In this document: piece by piece, positions 18,574 through 26,985 of the stretch | How positions within the stretch are numbered: position 1 is the stretch's first letter | How the letters are laid out: the number at the start of each line of letters is the position of its first letter | Assembly: GCA_900109895.1 (NCBI GenBank) | Contig: FOBR01000016.1 | Coordinates: forward strand, 62,001-126,000 | Length of the DNA: 64,000 bases | DNA from: a bacterium A37T11 | GTDB lineage: Bacteria; Bacteroidota; Bacteroidia; Sphingobacteriales; Sphingobacteriaceae | Direction of reading: 5' to 3' | Program-made: the position numbers and the translations under genes | The notes under the pieces: model-generated | What the model was told of the DNA's origin: nothing | What the model saw: the letters and a program-made list of their open reading frames with translations, nothing else | Database searches by the model: none

Positions 18574-19221
18574 TTATTTGACCTTTTCTAAAAATTGCAC
18601 AAAACTGCCGAAGATTAATGGCAAAAGCGCCGTCGGCTCCAAGCCTTCTAACTTATGCCTAGCCACGTGTTCTAAATGACCATGCATCTGCAAGGTACAA
18701 AGACCGTGTACAGTAGCCCATATCCATAACGATATTATTTTGGTATCTTGTCCTTTAAAATAACCAATCCGCTGAAGATCCTCAACCGTATGGAGTAAAA
18801 AATCAAAGGCTGCGATTCCCTCTTCCCAATCCACATCCTGCCCGTTTACACAAAACGTATCTAAGTTGAGTAAGGGTTCTTTCATCACAAACATTAATTC
18901 ATAGAATTCACTATTTTCCAGGGAAAACTGAATAAATGTCCGACCCATGGCCTTCAATCGTTCATACGGATCATCTACCTGCATCAAGGGATGAAATGAT
19001 TTACCCAATAAAATAAATCCTTCCTTTTGCAGGGCATATAAAATGTCGTTTTTGTCTTTGTAATACAAGTAAATCGTTGTTGGGCTAAATTCTATCTCGG
19101 CTGCTATTTTGCGGATGGTGGTGGCCTCGTAACCATGTTTCATAAACAGTTTCTTGGCCGCATCCAGTATAGCCTGTCTCAAATCTTCCCGATGGCGTTC
19201 TTTTCTTTCTTTAATTCCCAT
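18574..19221 (-). CDS. TetR/AcrR family transcriptional repressor
   Basis: A 215-residue regulator. The N-terminal HTH (about residues 18-65) carries AAKKLFMKHGYEATTIRKIA and FSPTTIYLYYKDKNDILYAL, the canonical TetR recognition region. The all-helical C-terminal ligand domain is diverged, as is usual. It is the first gene of the efflux operon (tetR-tolC-adaptor-pump). A 13-base palindrome overlaps its promoter and a near copy precedes tolC, so it probably represses itself and the pump until an inducer binds. The inducer is unknown. Confidence 0.93.
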   Translation of the reverse strand: MGIKERKERHREDLRQAILDAAKKLFMKHGYEATTIRKIAAEIEFSPTTIYLYYKDKNDILYALQKEGFILLGKSFHPLMQVDDPYERLKAMGRTFIQFSLENSEFYELMFVMKEPLLNLDTFCVNGQDVDWEEGIAAFDFLLHTVEDLQRIGYFKGQDTKIISLWIWATVHGLCTLQMHGHLEHVARHKLEGLEPTALLPLIFGSFVQFLEKVK

Positions 19222-19228
19222 TACGCTG

Positions 19229-19236
19229 CAAATATA
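19229..19236 (-). promoter_or_regulatory. -7 promoter box of the tetR-efflux operon
   Basis: The minus strand reads TATATTTG, a perfect TAnnTTTG, 7 bases before the tetR ATG. The transcript would be nearly leaderless. The palindrome at 19238-19250 lies immediately upstream, between this box and the -33 region, a good position for repression. Confidence 0.55.
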
Positions 19237-19237
19237 C

Positions 19238-19250
19238 TTAACACTGTTAA
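19238..19250. promoter_or_regulatory. TetR operator candidate at the tetR promoter
   Basis: TTAACACTGTTAA is a perfect 13-base dyad (6-base arms, one central base) one base upstream of the -7 box. A 12/13 copy lies before tolC (18545-18557). Confidence 0.65.
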
Positions 19251-19294
19251 TATTTTAAAAAAAATTATTTTTTTTAACTGCTTGCATTATTAAA

Positions 19295-19318
19295 GCCCAT
19301 TCTGGTTAAAGAATGGGC
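19295..19318 (-). terminator. Terminator-like hairpin after xylA
   Basis: A perfect 9-base stem (GCCCATTCT / AGAATGGGC) with a 6-base loop lies about 65 bases after the xylA stop. On the minus strand it is followed by TTTAATAAT, a weak T tract. It probably separates the xyl operon from tetR. Confidence 0.6.
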
Positions 19319-19383
19319 CTATCGCATTGGTAAAAAAATCTAAGCACATAAACTTCAAACTGAAGTAGTGCAATAATTAACTA

Positions 19384-20715
19384 TTAAATATATCTGTTAA
19401 TTAAATTCTCCAAATATTCCTGCTTACCGCTAATGGTTGCGGGCTCACCACTGGCTTCGGCGATATTCCGCAGGTCAGTGAGTGTTAGTTTCCCTTCTTC
19501 AAACTCTTTGCCTTTGCCTTGATCATAGCTAGCATAGCGGTTAGCACGTATTTTTTTGTAATCAGAGCTTTGCAAAATGTTGTCTGCCGCTATCAGCGCC
19601 CTGGCGAAGGTATCGGCACCACCAATGTGCGCATAGAACAGATCTGCCTGGTCGGTGGAATTGCGGCGGATTTTGGCATCAAAGTTTGTACCGCCCCCAC
19701 CTAACCCGCCAGCTTCCAGAATAATTAACATCGCTTCGGTCACATCGTTAAGGTTATTTGGAAACTGATCGGTATCCCATCCGTTCTGGTAGTCGCCCCG
19801 GTTGGCATCGATGGATCCAAGTACGCCTGCGTCGGCAGCTACCTGCAGCTCGTGCTGAAATGTGTGGCCTGCCAGCGTAGCGTGGTTCACTTCCAGGTTT
19901 AGCTTAAAATCATCCAGCAAGTCGTAATGGCGCATAAAGCCCAAAACGGTGGCTGCATCGTAGTCATACTGGTGCTTGGTGGGTTCACATGGTTTGGGTT
20001 CAATAAAAAACGTTCCGTTAAAGCCCTGGCTGCGGGCATAGTCTTTCGCCAGGTGCAGCATCTTGGCCAAATGTTCCTGTTCACGCTTCATAAGGGTGTT
20101 CAGCAGGGTGCTGTAACCTTCACGGCCTCCCCAAAACACATAGTTTTCGCCGCCCAGCGCGATGGTGGCATCCAGGGCCGCTTTGATCTGTGCCCCTGCA
20201 TGGGCCAATACCTGAAAATCCGGATTGGTGGCTGCGCCGTTCATGTAACGCGGGTGTGAGAACACATTGGCGGTACCCCATAGCAGCTTTATGCCGCTTG
20301 CCTGCTGCTTTTCCTTCAAATAATCAACCAAGGTGGCCAGGCGCTTTTCATTCTCGGCTACCTGATCACCGTAATCCACTAAATCAATGTCATGAAAGCA
20401 GTAAAACGGGAAACCGATTTTGCTGATGAATTCAAAAGCGGCATCAGCTTTGGCTCTGGCACGGGTAATAACGTCCGTACTTTCATTCCACGGGAAAAAT
20501 AAGGTAGGCCCACCAAAAGGGTCGCTGCCGTTGGCATTAAATGAATGCCAGTAAGCTACGGCAAAGCGCAAGTGATCTTTTAAGGTTTTGCCGGCTACCA
20601 CACGGTTTTCGTCGTACCAACGGTATGCTAAAGGGTTATCACTTTCAGAACCTTCATAGTTTATTTGGCCAATGCCTTTGAAATATTCTTTTTCGCCAAT
20701 AATTAGTTTTGACAT
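19384..20715 (-). CDS. xylA: Xylose isomerase
   Basis: A 443-residue class II xylose isomerase that converts D-xylose to D-xylulose in the cytoplasm. The catalytic His lies in [12 protein letters not shown], and the metal ligands in [33 protein letters not shown] and [20 protein letters not shown]. Length is standard for the family. It follows xylB by 21 bases in the same transcription unit. The operon lies within 11 kb of a PUL carrying a GH31 enzyme likely to release xylose. Confidence 0.98.
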   Translation of the reverse strand: MSKLIIGEKEYFKGIGQINYEGSESDNPLAYRWYDENRVVAGKTLKDHLRFAVAYWHSFNANGSDPFGGPTLFFPWNESTDVITRARAKADAAFEFISKIGFPFYCFHDIDLVDYGDQVAENEKRLATLVDYLKEKQQASGIKLLWGTANVFSHPRYMNGAATNPDFQVLAHAGAQIKAALDATIALGGENYVFWGGREGYSTLLNTLMKREQEHLAKMLHLAKDYARSQGFNGTFFIEPKPCEPTKHQYDYDAATVLGFMRHYDLLDDFKLNLEVNHATLAGHTFQHELQVAADAGVLGSIDANRGDYQNGWDTDQFPNNLNDVTEAMLIILEAGGLGGGGTNFDAKIRRNSTDQADLFYAHIGGADTFARALIAADNILQSSDYKKIRANRYASYDQGKGKEFEEGKLTLTDLRNIAEASGEPATISGKQEYLENLINRYI

Positions 20716-20736
20716 GTGTTATATATTTAATGTAAA

Positions 20737-22221
20737 TTAATTGCTTAACTGTTCGTTTAATAATCCGAGCCATTCCTGATAAAGTGGCTCGTATGGCGTG
20801 GTAGGCCCAGGTTCAATGGTTTTGATGGGAATTGCACCTTCAAATGCTTCTGCTGCCGAGTTGTAGGCGCCGACGCCTATGCCTGCCCCAATGGCTGCCC
20901 CCACACTACCATCGTTTTGGTACAATTGCACCGGAACGCCGGTTGCGTCAACAAAAATCTCCGTAAATAGTTCACTCAGGAACATATTAGCGCTCCCAGC
21001 CCGAATGACCGAGGGATCCATTCCGTTTTGGCGCATGATGTCAAGTCCGTAACGGAACGCAAAGGCTACCCCTTCTTGCGAGGCACGAAATACGTGCGAG
21101 CGACCATGCAGGTTAAAATCAAGGTTACGTATGTGCGCTCCCGGCAAGCGGTTCTCAAAGATACGCTCGGCTCCGTTGCCAAAGGGCAGGATACGCAATC
21201 CGTTGCTCCCCCTTTCCACAGACTTTGCCAAGCCGTTCATCTGGTCATAGCTTAATCCATGCCCAAAATGCTCTTTTACCCAGCGGTTGAGGATACCGGT
21301 GCCGTTGATACAGAGCAATACGCCCAATGAGGGTTGCTCAACCGAATAGTTGACATGAGCAAAGGTGTTGACGCGCGACTGCTGATCATAGATCAGCTGA
21401 TCAGTAACGCCATAGATCACGCCGGAAGTACCGGCCGTGGCAGCAACCTCGCCAGGCTTTAGTACATTTAAAGATAATGCATTGTTTGGCTGATCGCCGG
21501 CTTTGTAGCTTACGGGGATGCCTGCTTTTAAACCCAGTGATCGGGCCACCGAGGGCACAAGCCGGCCATGTTCTGAAAAAACAGGCTTTATATCAGGGAA
21601 CAAGCTGCGGTCAAAACCGAAATGGTTCAATATTTCTTCAGACAGCTGGTTTTTGCTGAAATCCCAGAAAATACCTTCAGAAAGGGCAGAGATGCTCGTT
21701 GAGATGTAATTGGTCAATTTGCTGGCAATGTAATCGCCGGGCAACATAAACTTAGCAATTTTACCATAGATAGCCGGTTCCTGCTGCTTAACCCAAGCCA
21801 GTTTGGATGCGGTAAAATTTCCCGGCGAATTTAATAAGGAGGAAAGGGTTTTTTCACGACCCAGGGCTTCAAAAGCCTCATTGCCGATATCTACGGCCCG
21901 GCTATCGCACCAAATAATGGCATTACGTAGCGGCTTGTTCTCTTTATCAACCAAAACCAGTCCATGCATTTGGTAAGAAATGCCGATGGCCCCAATATCC
22001 CGTGCATCATAGGTACCTGAAGCGTTAACATGGGCAATTGCCTTTTCCACATCAACCCACCATTGCTCTGGTGATTGTTCAGCCCAGCCCGGGAGCACTG
22101 AAAGGATGGACGACTCTGTATCTTCAGGCGACCGTGCAGATACCAGTACCTTTTGAGTTTCTGCATCTACCACAGACACTTTAATAGCAGAAGTACCCAA
22201 ATCAATTCCTAATAATAACAT
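20737..22221 (-). CDS. xylB: Xylulokinase
   Basis: A 494-residue FGGY-family kinase that phosphorylates D-xylulose to D-xylulose 5-phosphate for the pentose phosphate pathway. The phosphate-binding loop LLLGIDLGTSAIKVSVVDAE opens the protein, PEQWWVDVEKAI and GISYQMHGLVLVD are typical of xylulokinases, and the C-terminal FGGY signature region is present (about residues 400-450, SANMFLSELFTEIFVDATGV). It is the first gene of xylBA, divergent from the LacI-type regulator, with a 111-base intergenic region that carries a CG-centred palindrome. Confidence 0.97.
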   Translation of the reverse strand: MLLLGIDLGTSAIKVSVVDAETQKVLVSARSPEDTESSILSVLPGWAEQSPEQWWVDVEKAIAHVNASGTYDARDIGAIGISYQMHGLVLVDKENKPLRNAIIWCDSRAVDIGNEAFEALGREKTLSSLLNSPGNFTASKLAWVKQQEPAIYGKIAKFMLPGDYIASKLTNYISTSISALSEGIFWDFSKNQLSEEILNHFGFDRSLFPDIKPVFSEHGRLVPSVARSLGLKAGIPVSYKAGDQPNNALSLNVLKPGEVAATAGTSGVIYGVTDQLIYDQQSRVNTFAHVNYSVEQPSLGVLLCINGTGILNRWVKEHFGHGLSYDQMNGLAKSVERGSNGLRILPFGNGAERIFENRLPGAHIRNLDFNLHGRSHVFRASQEGVAFAFRYGLDIMRQNGMDPSVIRAGSANMFLSELFTEIFVDATGVPVQLYQNDGSVGAAIGAGIGVGAYNSAAEAFEGAIPIKTIEPGPTTPYEPLYQEWLGLLNEQLSN

Positions 22222-22257
22222 AAAAAGACAAGATATATGGTTCGTTTATACAAATGG

Positions 22258-22271
22258 TGCTAACGTTGGCA
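22258..22271. promoter_or_regulatory. LacI-type operator candidate between xylB and its regulator
   Basis: TGCTAACGTTGGCA matches its own reverse complement at 12 of 14 positions and has the central AACGTT typical of LacI/PurR-family operators. It lies 37 bases upstream of xylB and 61 upstream of the regulator, so it could control both. Confidence 0.6.
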
Positions 22272-22311
22272 TAAAGATAGGGGCTTAATTTATAATTTCC
22301 AAAATTTTTGT

Positions 22312-22319
22312 TAAGTTTG
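22312..22319 (+). promoter_or_regulatory. -7 promoter box of the LacI-type regulator
   Basis: TAAGTTTG is a perfect TAnnTTTG placed 13 bases before the GTG start. The mRNA leader would be only a few bases long. Confidence 0.45.
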
Positions 22320-22332
22320 GACAAAAAATAAG

Positions 22333-23361
22333 GTGGCAAAAGTAACAATTCTGGATATTGCCAAAGAGCTAAATTTAGCCTTTTCAACTGTGGCCCGTGC
22401 CTTGAACGACCATCCAGCCATCAGTAAGACCACTAAGGAAGCGGTGCGGATGACGGCTGACAGGCTGGGCTACCACAAAAATGAAATTGCTTCCTCATTG
22501 CGCTCAGGTAAGAGCAACATCGTAGGGATACTGGTGCCCAGCATCGATGTAACCTTTTTTAGCTCGGTGGTTCATGGCATCGAATCAGTCATGAATAAGC
22601 ATGGCTACTCCATCCTGCTCTATCAGTCACAAGAATCAGTAAAGCAAGAAAACAAAGGCATTGAAACGTTCCTGAATTCAAGGGTGGATGGCATTATTGC
22701 TTCCATATCATTAGAAACTGAACATGCGGATGCTTTTAAAACGATTCAGAAAAATAATATTCCGCTAGCCTTTTTTGACCGTAAACTACCCAATTTTGAA
22801 GTGCCTTCGGTCACGATCAATGATTATATTGGGGGCTTTACGGCTACGGAGCATTTGATCAAAGCCGGGTATAAAAAAATAGTACATATTACTGAAAAAC
22901 GGAATTTATTGATTTTTTCAGAACGTAAGCGCGGCTACGTAGATGCACTGCGGAAATATGGATTGCCCATTGAGGAGGAACGCATATTGAGCGGCCCCTT
23001 ATCGATTGAATTTGGGCGGCAGGGCGTACGGGAACTCACAGCCAAAGGCATTGATTTTGACGCGTTCTTTACGCTGGAAGATTTTACGGCAATGGGTGTT
23101 ATCCAGGAATTGAAAGCTATGGGACGTAAAATTCCGGAAGAGGTAGGCGTGATCGGATTTGCCAACGAGGCTTTTTGCAACCTGGTGACCCCTACCCTCT
23201 CAACCATTGATCAGCAAACCCTTAAAATGGGAGAAGAAGTGGCACTGCTCTTCCTTAAAATATTAAAAGACAAAGAGCTGCCCCCCGAAAACCGCCATAT
23301 TGTGCTGCCCCCGCTACTTAAAGTGCGGGAAAGTACCAGCCGGGGCCTTTTTATTGAATAA
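22333..23361 (+). CDS. LacI/GalR family transcriptional regulator
   Basis: A 342-residue regulator starting at GTG; the resulting N-terminus MAKVTILDIAKELNLAFSTV is the canonical LacI HTH, so the start is secure despite the codon. The HTH (1-47) is followed by a hinge helix (EIASSLRSGKSN, about 54-65) and a periplasmic-binding-protein-like effector domain (about 62-340, opening NIVGILVPSIDVTFF). It is divergent from xylBA, with a CG-centred palindrome in between. I infer that it represses xylBA and responds to xylose or a related sugar, as divergent LacI regulators usually do. Its stop codon is one base from the stop of the convergent DUF72 gene. Confidence 0.94.
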   Translation: MAKVTILDIAKELNLAFSTVARALNDHPAISKTTKEAVRMTADRLGYHKNEIASSLRSGKSNIVGILVPSIDVTFFSSVVHGIESVMNKHGYSILLYQSQESVKQENKGIETFLNSRVDGIIASISLETEHADAFKTIQKNNIPLAFFDRKLPNFEVPSVTINDYIGGFTATEHLIKAGYKKIVHITEKRNLLIFSERKRGYVDALRKYGLPIEEERILSGPLSIEFGRQGVRELTAKGIDFDAFFTLEDFTAMGVIQELKAMGRKIPEEVGVIGFANEAFCNLVTPTLSTIDQQTLKMGEEVALLFLKILKDKELPPENRHIVLPPLLKVRESTSRGLFIE

Positions 23362-23362
23362 G

Positions 23363-24235
23363 CTACTCGCCTTTTTTGGGGATGGGCAAATCCAGGCCAA
23401 AAGTCTTATTCACCTTTTCAATGAAATAAGCGGCCAGCAAGGGAGATTCCAGTTCCACATTTTGGTGAACAAAGAAATACAAGGTTTGCAGACCTTGGCT
23501 ACGCCATTGCTGGATACGCTCCAGCCAGTCGTCCAGCCGGCTATAATCACTTTGATGATTAGCCCCTACATACCGTACAAAAGCAGATGGGGTTGTAAGC
23601 CGCATATGCAGCATGTCACGGCGACCGGCTGTATCTACAATAATATTAGCCCGTTTTTCTAATTGTAGCAAGCTGGCCAGCTCATCATTCACCTGTTGGT
23701 TGGCAAACCACTCCGCGTTACGCATTTCAACCCCCAAGGGTATAGCCTTTGGGTATGCTTTTATAAAGGTAACCAGTCGCTCAAAATCTTTTGGTTTGTA
23801 ATTGTCATGCAACTGAAGGAAACTCATGCCCAGTTTTTCTTCAAATAAAGCGATGGCATCGGTAAAGGCGAGCGCCTTTTCACTGACGTTTAAAAGGCGG
23901 CGATAATGGCTAATGCTTTGCGGTACTTTCGGAAAGAACTTAAAATTGGCCGGGGTTTTTTCTTTCCAGGTGAGCACCTGTTCCTTATCGGGCGAATGGT
24001 AGAATGTGTTATTAAGTTCAATGCTGTTAAATTGGCTTGAATAATAGCTCAGCTCATCCTTGGTACCGCGCGGATAAAAGCCTTTCAGGTCTTTTTTGTT
24101 CCATTTGGCACAACCCACATACACCTCAAATGCCTTTTTATTCTTCCCAGCTTTTAAAACACCCGCCGTAGCCGGATGGTCAGGCGGCAGGGTAAAATCA
24201 ATATTTGAGGGGTCGTCAACTTGTCCAAACTTCAT
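23363..24235 (-). CDS. DUF72 family protein (YecE-like)
   Basis: A 290-residue cytoplasmic protein of the DUF72 TIM-barrel family. The family signature is clear: VYVGCAKWNKKDLKGFYPRG, SSQFNSIELNNTFYHSP and FKFFPKVPQSISHYRRLL. The first 35 residues are an extension relative to shorter members. DUF72 members have been linked to phosphohydrolase or nucleic-acid-related roles, but the function is not settled and nothing here decides it. It converges on the LacI gene with one base between the stop codons, so the two transcripts must overlap. Confidence 0.92.
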   Translation of the reverse strand: MKFGQVDDPSNIDFTLPPDHPATAGVLKAGKNKKAFEVYVGCAKWNKKDLKGFYPRGTKDELSYYSSQFNSIELNNTFYHSPDKEQVLTWKEKTPANFKFFPKVPQSISHYRRLLNVSEKALAFTDAIALFEEKLGMSFLQLHDNYKPKDFERLVTFIKAYPKAIPLGVEMRNAEWFANQQVNDELASLLQLEKRANIIVDTAGRRDMLHMRLTTPSAFVRYVGANHQSDYSRLDDWLERIQQWRSQGLQTLYFFVHQNVELESPLLAAYFIEKVNKTFGLDLPIPKKGE

Positions 24236-24268
24236 AAATCAACTAGTTAGTTTAAATAATTAAGGCTT

Positions 24269-24276
24269 CAAATATA
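24269..24276 (-). promoter_or_regulatory. -7 promoter box of the DUF72 gene
   Basis: The minus strand reads TATATTTG, a perfect TAnnTTTG, 33 bases before the DUF72 start. No matching -33 element at 19-base spacing. Confidence 0.45.
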
Positions 24277-24345
24277 GGCAATCCTGCTCAAACATTCAGG
24301 CGTATATACTGTTTATAGAAACGAATAACCCTTCGCTCATTGCTT

Positions 24346-25134
24346 ATGGAAAGTCGCTTATCCGTATTCCAATATCCAAGCCCTGTTATTGCCGCCGCCA
24401 TCCATGATGGCCACTGGATGGATGATGAGTTTAGAGCTTTGAGCCTGTTGAGCGAGCATCAACGGATGCAGGAGGAAGACCCTTATACCGATTTTTTGAC
24501 CGATTTGCCCGTAAACCGCATAGTCGTAGAGGTTTCCCGCTTTCAAACCGATTTGAACCGACCACGCGAAAAAGCCCTTTACTTAAAGCCGGAAGATGCC
24601 TGGGGGTTGCAGCTTTGGAAAAATTTGCCAACTGAAGAGATGCAAAAAAAGGCACTTGTGTTTTATGATGGCTTCTACGAACAAATGGGCTTCTTGTTAA
24701 AAAAGATTATTGGTGAGTATGGCGGTTTTGTACTGCTCGATATCCATTCTTACAACCACCGGCGGCAAGGCCCTGAAGTTAGTGCCCCTGAACAGGATAA
24801 TCCGGAAATTAACCTAGGCACCGCCTATAACCGGGAAAAATGGCGGCCACTTACGGCCCTATTTATGGCTAGCCTTGCTGAGCCAGAAATCCAGGGCAAG
24901 CATCCGGACGTGCGCGAAAATATTAAATTTAAAGGTGGATGGCTCTCACAATGGGTTAATGCGCATTATGGACATGCAGGCTGTGTGTTTTCAGTAGAAT
25001 TTAAAAAGACCTTTATGGACGAATGGACAGGACGGGTAGATATAGACCATCTCCTTGGGCTGAAAAAAGCCCTTACTGCCACGCTGCCATTGCTTAATTC
25101 TTCTTTTAAAGTAACCAAAATTTCTACCATATGA
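24346..25134 (+). CDS. N-formylglutamate amidohydrolase-like protein
   Basis: A 262-residue protein of the N-formylglutamate amidohydrolase (FGase) fold. Typical segments are AAIHDGHWMDDEFRALS (metal-ligand His region), VEVSRFQTDLNRPREKALY and FVLLDIHSYNHRR. Classical FGases release formate from N-formylglutamate in histidine breakdown, but no histidine-utilisation gene is nearby. A TTG in the same frame at 24340 is possible; I prefer the ATG at 24346. The stop codon overlaps the next start (ATGA), so it is translationally coupled to the QEGLA protein. It most likely acts as an amidase or peptidase in the unknown pathway of this operon. Confidence 0.85.
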   Translation: MESRLSVFQYPSPVIAAAIHDGHWMDDEFRALSLLSEHQRMQEEDPYTDFLTDLPVNRIVVEVSRFQTDLNRPREKALYLKPEDAWGLQLWKNLPTEEMQKKALVFYDGFYEQMGFLLKKIIGEYGGFVLLDIHSYNHRRQGPEVSAPEQDNPEINLGTAYNREKWRPLTALFMASLAEPEIQGKHPDVRENIKFKGGWLSQWVNAHYGHAGCVFSVEFKKTFMDEWTGRVDIDHLLGLKKALTATLPLLNSSFKVTKISTI

Positions 25135-26969
25135 CCCGTAAAAAGATCGCTGACCGCCTACTGGAGCAATTAACTAAGGGTGAAGCCATCCGCATGGAAT
25201 TTCCCGGCAACGGCTTATTGGTGATGGAGCGGCCGGTACCCTTCCTGATAGCCTACCGCATCCCGGCAGACGGCAAAGATGATTTTACCTCTACCCTTTG
25301 CCGCACCGAATCGTCATACCTCATGGCTGCCGATGGCCCCGAGATGGGTATGGCATTCATTACCGGACAGCTGGCCAAGGCGCTATCCGATAAATTTGGG
25401 GGCTTTTTACTATTGGAGATCTGGCTATCAAATCAGGCACGCAACGATACATTCACGATACACCTGAATCAAAAAAGTGCGCTGCCAGTGGCTGAGAAAC
25501 TATATACAGAGTTACAAGGCATTTCCATTGGGCAAACGCAGATCACCACCAGGCTCAACAAGGGTAAGACGCTGCCGCATCCGCCCCACTTCCATCCGCT
25601 GATGAACGATGATGAAGCCCGCAAGCATGAGATCATATTTATTGGCCTTGAAATAGCGCCCGTTTATATCAATATCCTTACCGGCACCCCATTTCCCATC
25701 TTTCTGCGTGAGCTGCGGGATGCCTTTAGCCGTGCTCTTCGCAAAAGTTTTTTTGAGTTTGTGCGGATGCGTACCTCCTACCACGTCACCCATTTTGAAA
25801 TGCTGGGCACCACGGTACTGGAAAATAAGGTCTATGAAATTGACCACGAGCTGGCCGAGTACAGCAACCTGTTTGATTTTTTGCTGCTCGTTACGCCCAT
25901 CAATGTAAAAGATGCCTGGCAGCATTTTGCCAAGAGTGGTTTTACAAAAGATCCGGTGTTTCATTACCGTCCGCTGCCGATAGACCCGGAAATCATTAAG
26001 CGCAAGATCTACAATTTGCCAATCGAAGATATTTCAGATCCTACTATTGCCTCGCTTTTCCGGGATAAACGAAAGGAAATAGACCGGATGCTCAATATGA
26101 TGGCCGAACGCGACAAACCTGACTTTATGCACAGCAGCCAGCAGATTTTTGGCGGTGTGGAAGAAAATTTACTTGAAACTGCCCGGGCCATTTTGGTTGC
26201 TATTGGCGTGCCACCCCATGTGCCAAAAAAAGACATGCTGAACGCAGTTGAATTTGCAAAAATGGCCGAAGAGGAGCTGGCCTGGTTAAAAATACAAGAG
26301 CCTGAAATATCCACCGTGGTTCGGGTGAGGGATGATGTGGAAGGCATCATGGTATCACGGGGTATTTTGAACATCAGCAAAAACTATCAGGTACCCCGCA
26401 ACCGGGCTTTTTCCTTGCTGCAGCATGAAATTGGCACGCACGTAGTAACCTACTATAATGGCAAGGCGCAACCCCTGAAACTTTTTTATATTGGGGTGCC
26501 GGGTTACGAACAGCTGCAGGAAGGTTTGGCGGTATTTGCAGAATATATGACCGGCGGGCTGAGCAATGACCGCTTACGAATTTTGGCGGCACGCGTGTTG
26601 GCTGTGCACCACATGGTGGCCGGCAACAGCTTTGCTAATACTTTTTTTATGCTAACAGAACATTATCTGTTTAAACCCGAAGTTGCCTTTCATATCTGTA
26701 TGCGGGTTTACCGTGGGGGCGGCCTAACCAAAGATGCTGTTTACTTAAAGGGCTTGCTTCACCTGATTGAGTATTTGAAACAGGGCAATGACCTGGGGCG
26801 TTTACTTATCGGTAAGATACGGCAAGACTACCTGCCCATTGTAGAGGAGCTAATACACCGCCGTCTGCTAGTCATAGCGCCCATCCAACCCCGGTATATG
26901 CAGGAACCGTATTTACAAAAAATAGCCTCCATCCGCAAAAATGGCAGTGTTTTCAAAATGATCAATTAA
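25131..26969 (+). CDS. QEGLA-motif (DUF1704/MATCAP-like) zinc peptidase
   Basis: A 612-residue protein with the DUF1704 catalytic region: HEIGTH at residues 432-437 (two zinc His and the catalytic Glu) and LQEGLAVFAEYMTGG at 462-476, whose Glu464 is the likely third ligand. This is the bacterial family called flavohemoglobin expression-modulating QEGLA motif protein. Its eukaryotic relatives (MATCAP) are carboxypeptidases that remove the C-terminal tyrosine of alpha-tubulin. Residues 1-300 carry no motif I recognise. It is coupled by a 4-base overlap to the FGase-like gene and followed after 16 bases by an ATP-grasp ligase. No signal peptide, so probably cytoplasmic. Confidence 0.88.
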   Translation: MTRKKIADRLLEQLTKGEAIRMEFPGNGLLVMERPVPFLIAYRIPADGKDDFTSTLCRTESSYLMAADGPEMGMAFITGQLAKALSDKFGGFLLLEIWLSNQARNDTFTIHLNQKSALPVAEKLYTELQGISIGQTQITTRLNKGKTLPHPPHFHPLMNDDEARKHEIIFIGLEIAPVYINILTGTPFPIFLRELRDAFSRALRKSFFEFVRMRTSYHVTHFEMLGTTVLENKVYEIDHELAEYSNLFDFLLLVTPINVKDAWQHFAKSGFTKDPVFHYRPLPIDPEIIKRKIYNLPIEDISDPTIASLFRDKRKEIDRMLNMMAERDKPDFMHSSQQIFGGVEENLLETARAILVAIGVPPHVPKKDMLNAVEFAKMAEEELAWLKIQEPEISTVVRVRDDVEGIMVSRGILNISKNYQVPRNRAFSLLQHEIGTHVVTYYNGKAQPLKLFYIGVPGYEQLQEGLAVFAEYMTGGLSNDRLRILAARVLAVHHMVAGNSFANTFFMLTEHYLFKPEVAFHICMRVYRGGGLTKDAVYLKGLLHLIEYLKQGNDLGRLLIGKIRQDYLPIVEELIHRRLLVIAPIQPRYMQEPYLQKIASIRKNGSVFKMIN

Positions 26970-26985
26970 GTTTAATCTCCGCAAT

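Noticed and set aside
24346-25134. Histidine degradation role for the FGase-like gene
   Set aside because: No hutH, hutU, hutI or hutG gene is near; tight coupling is with the QEGLA and ATP-grasp genes instead.
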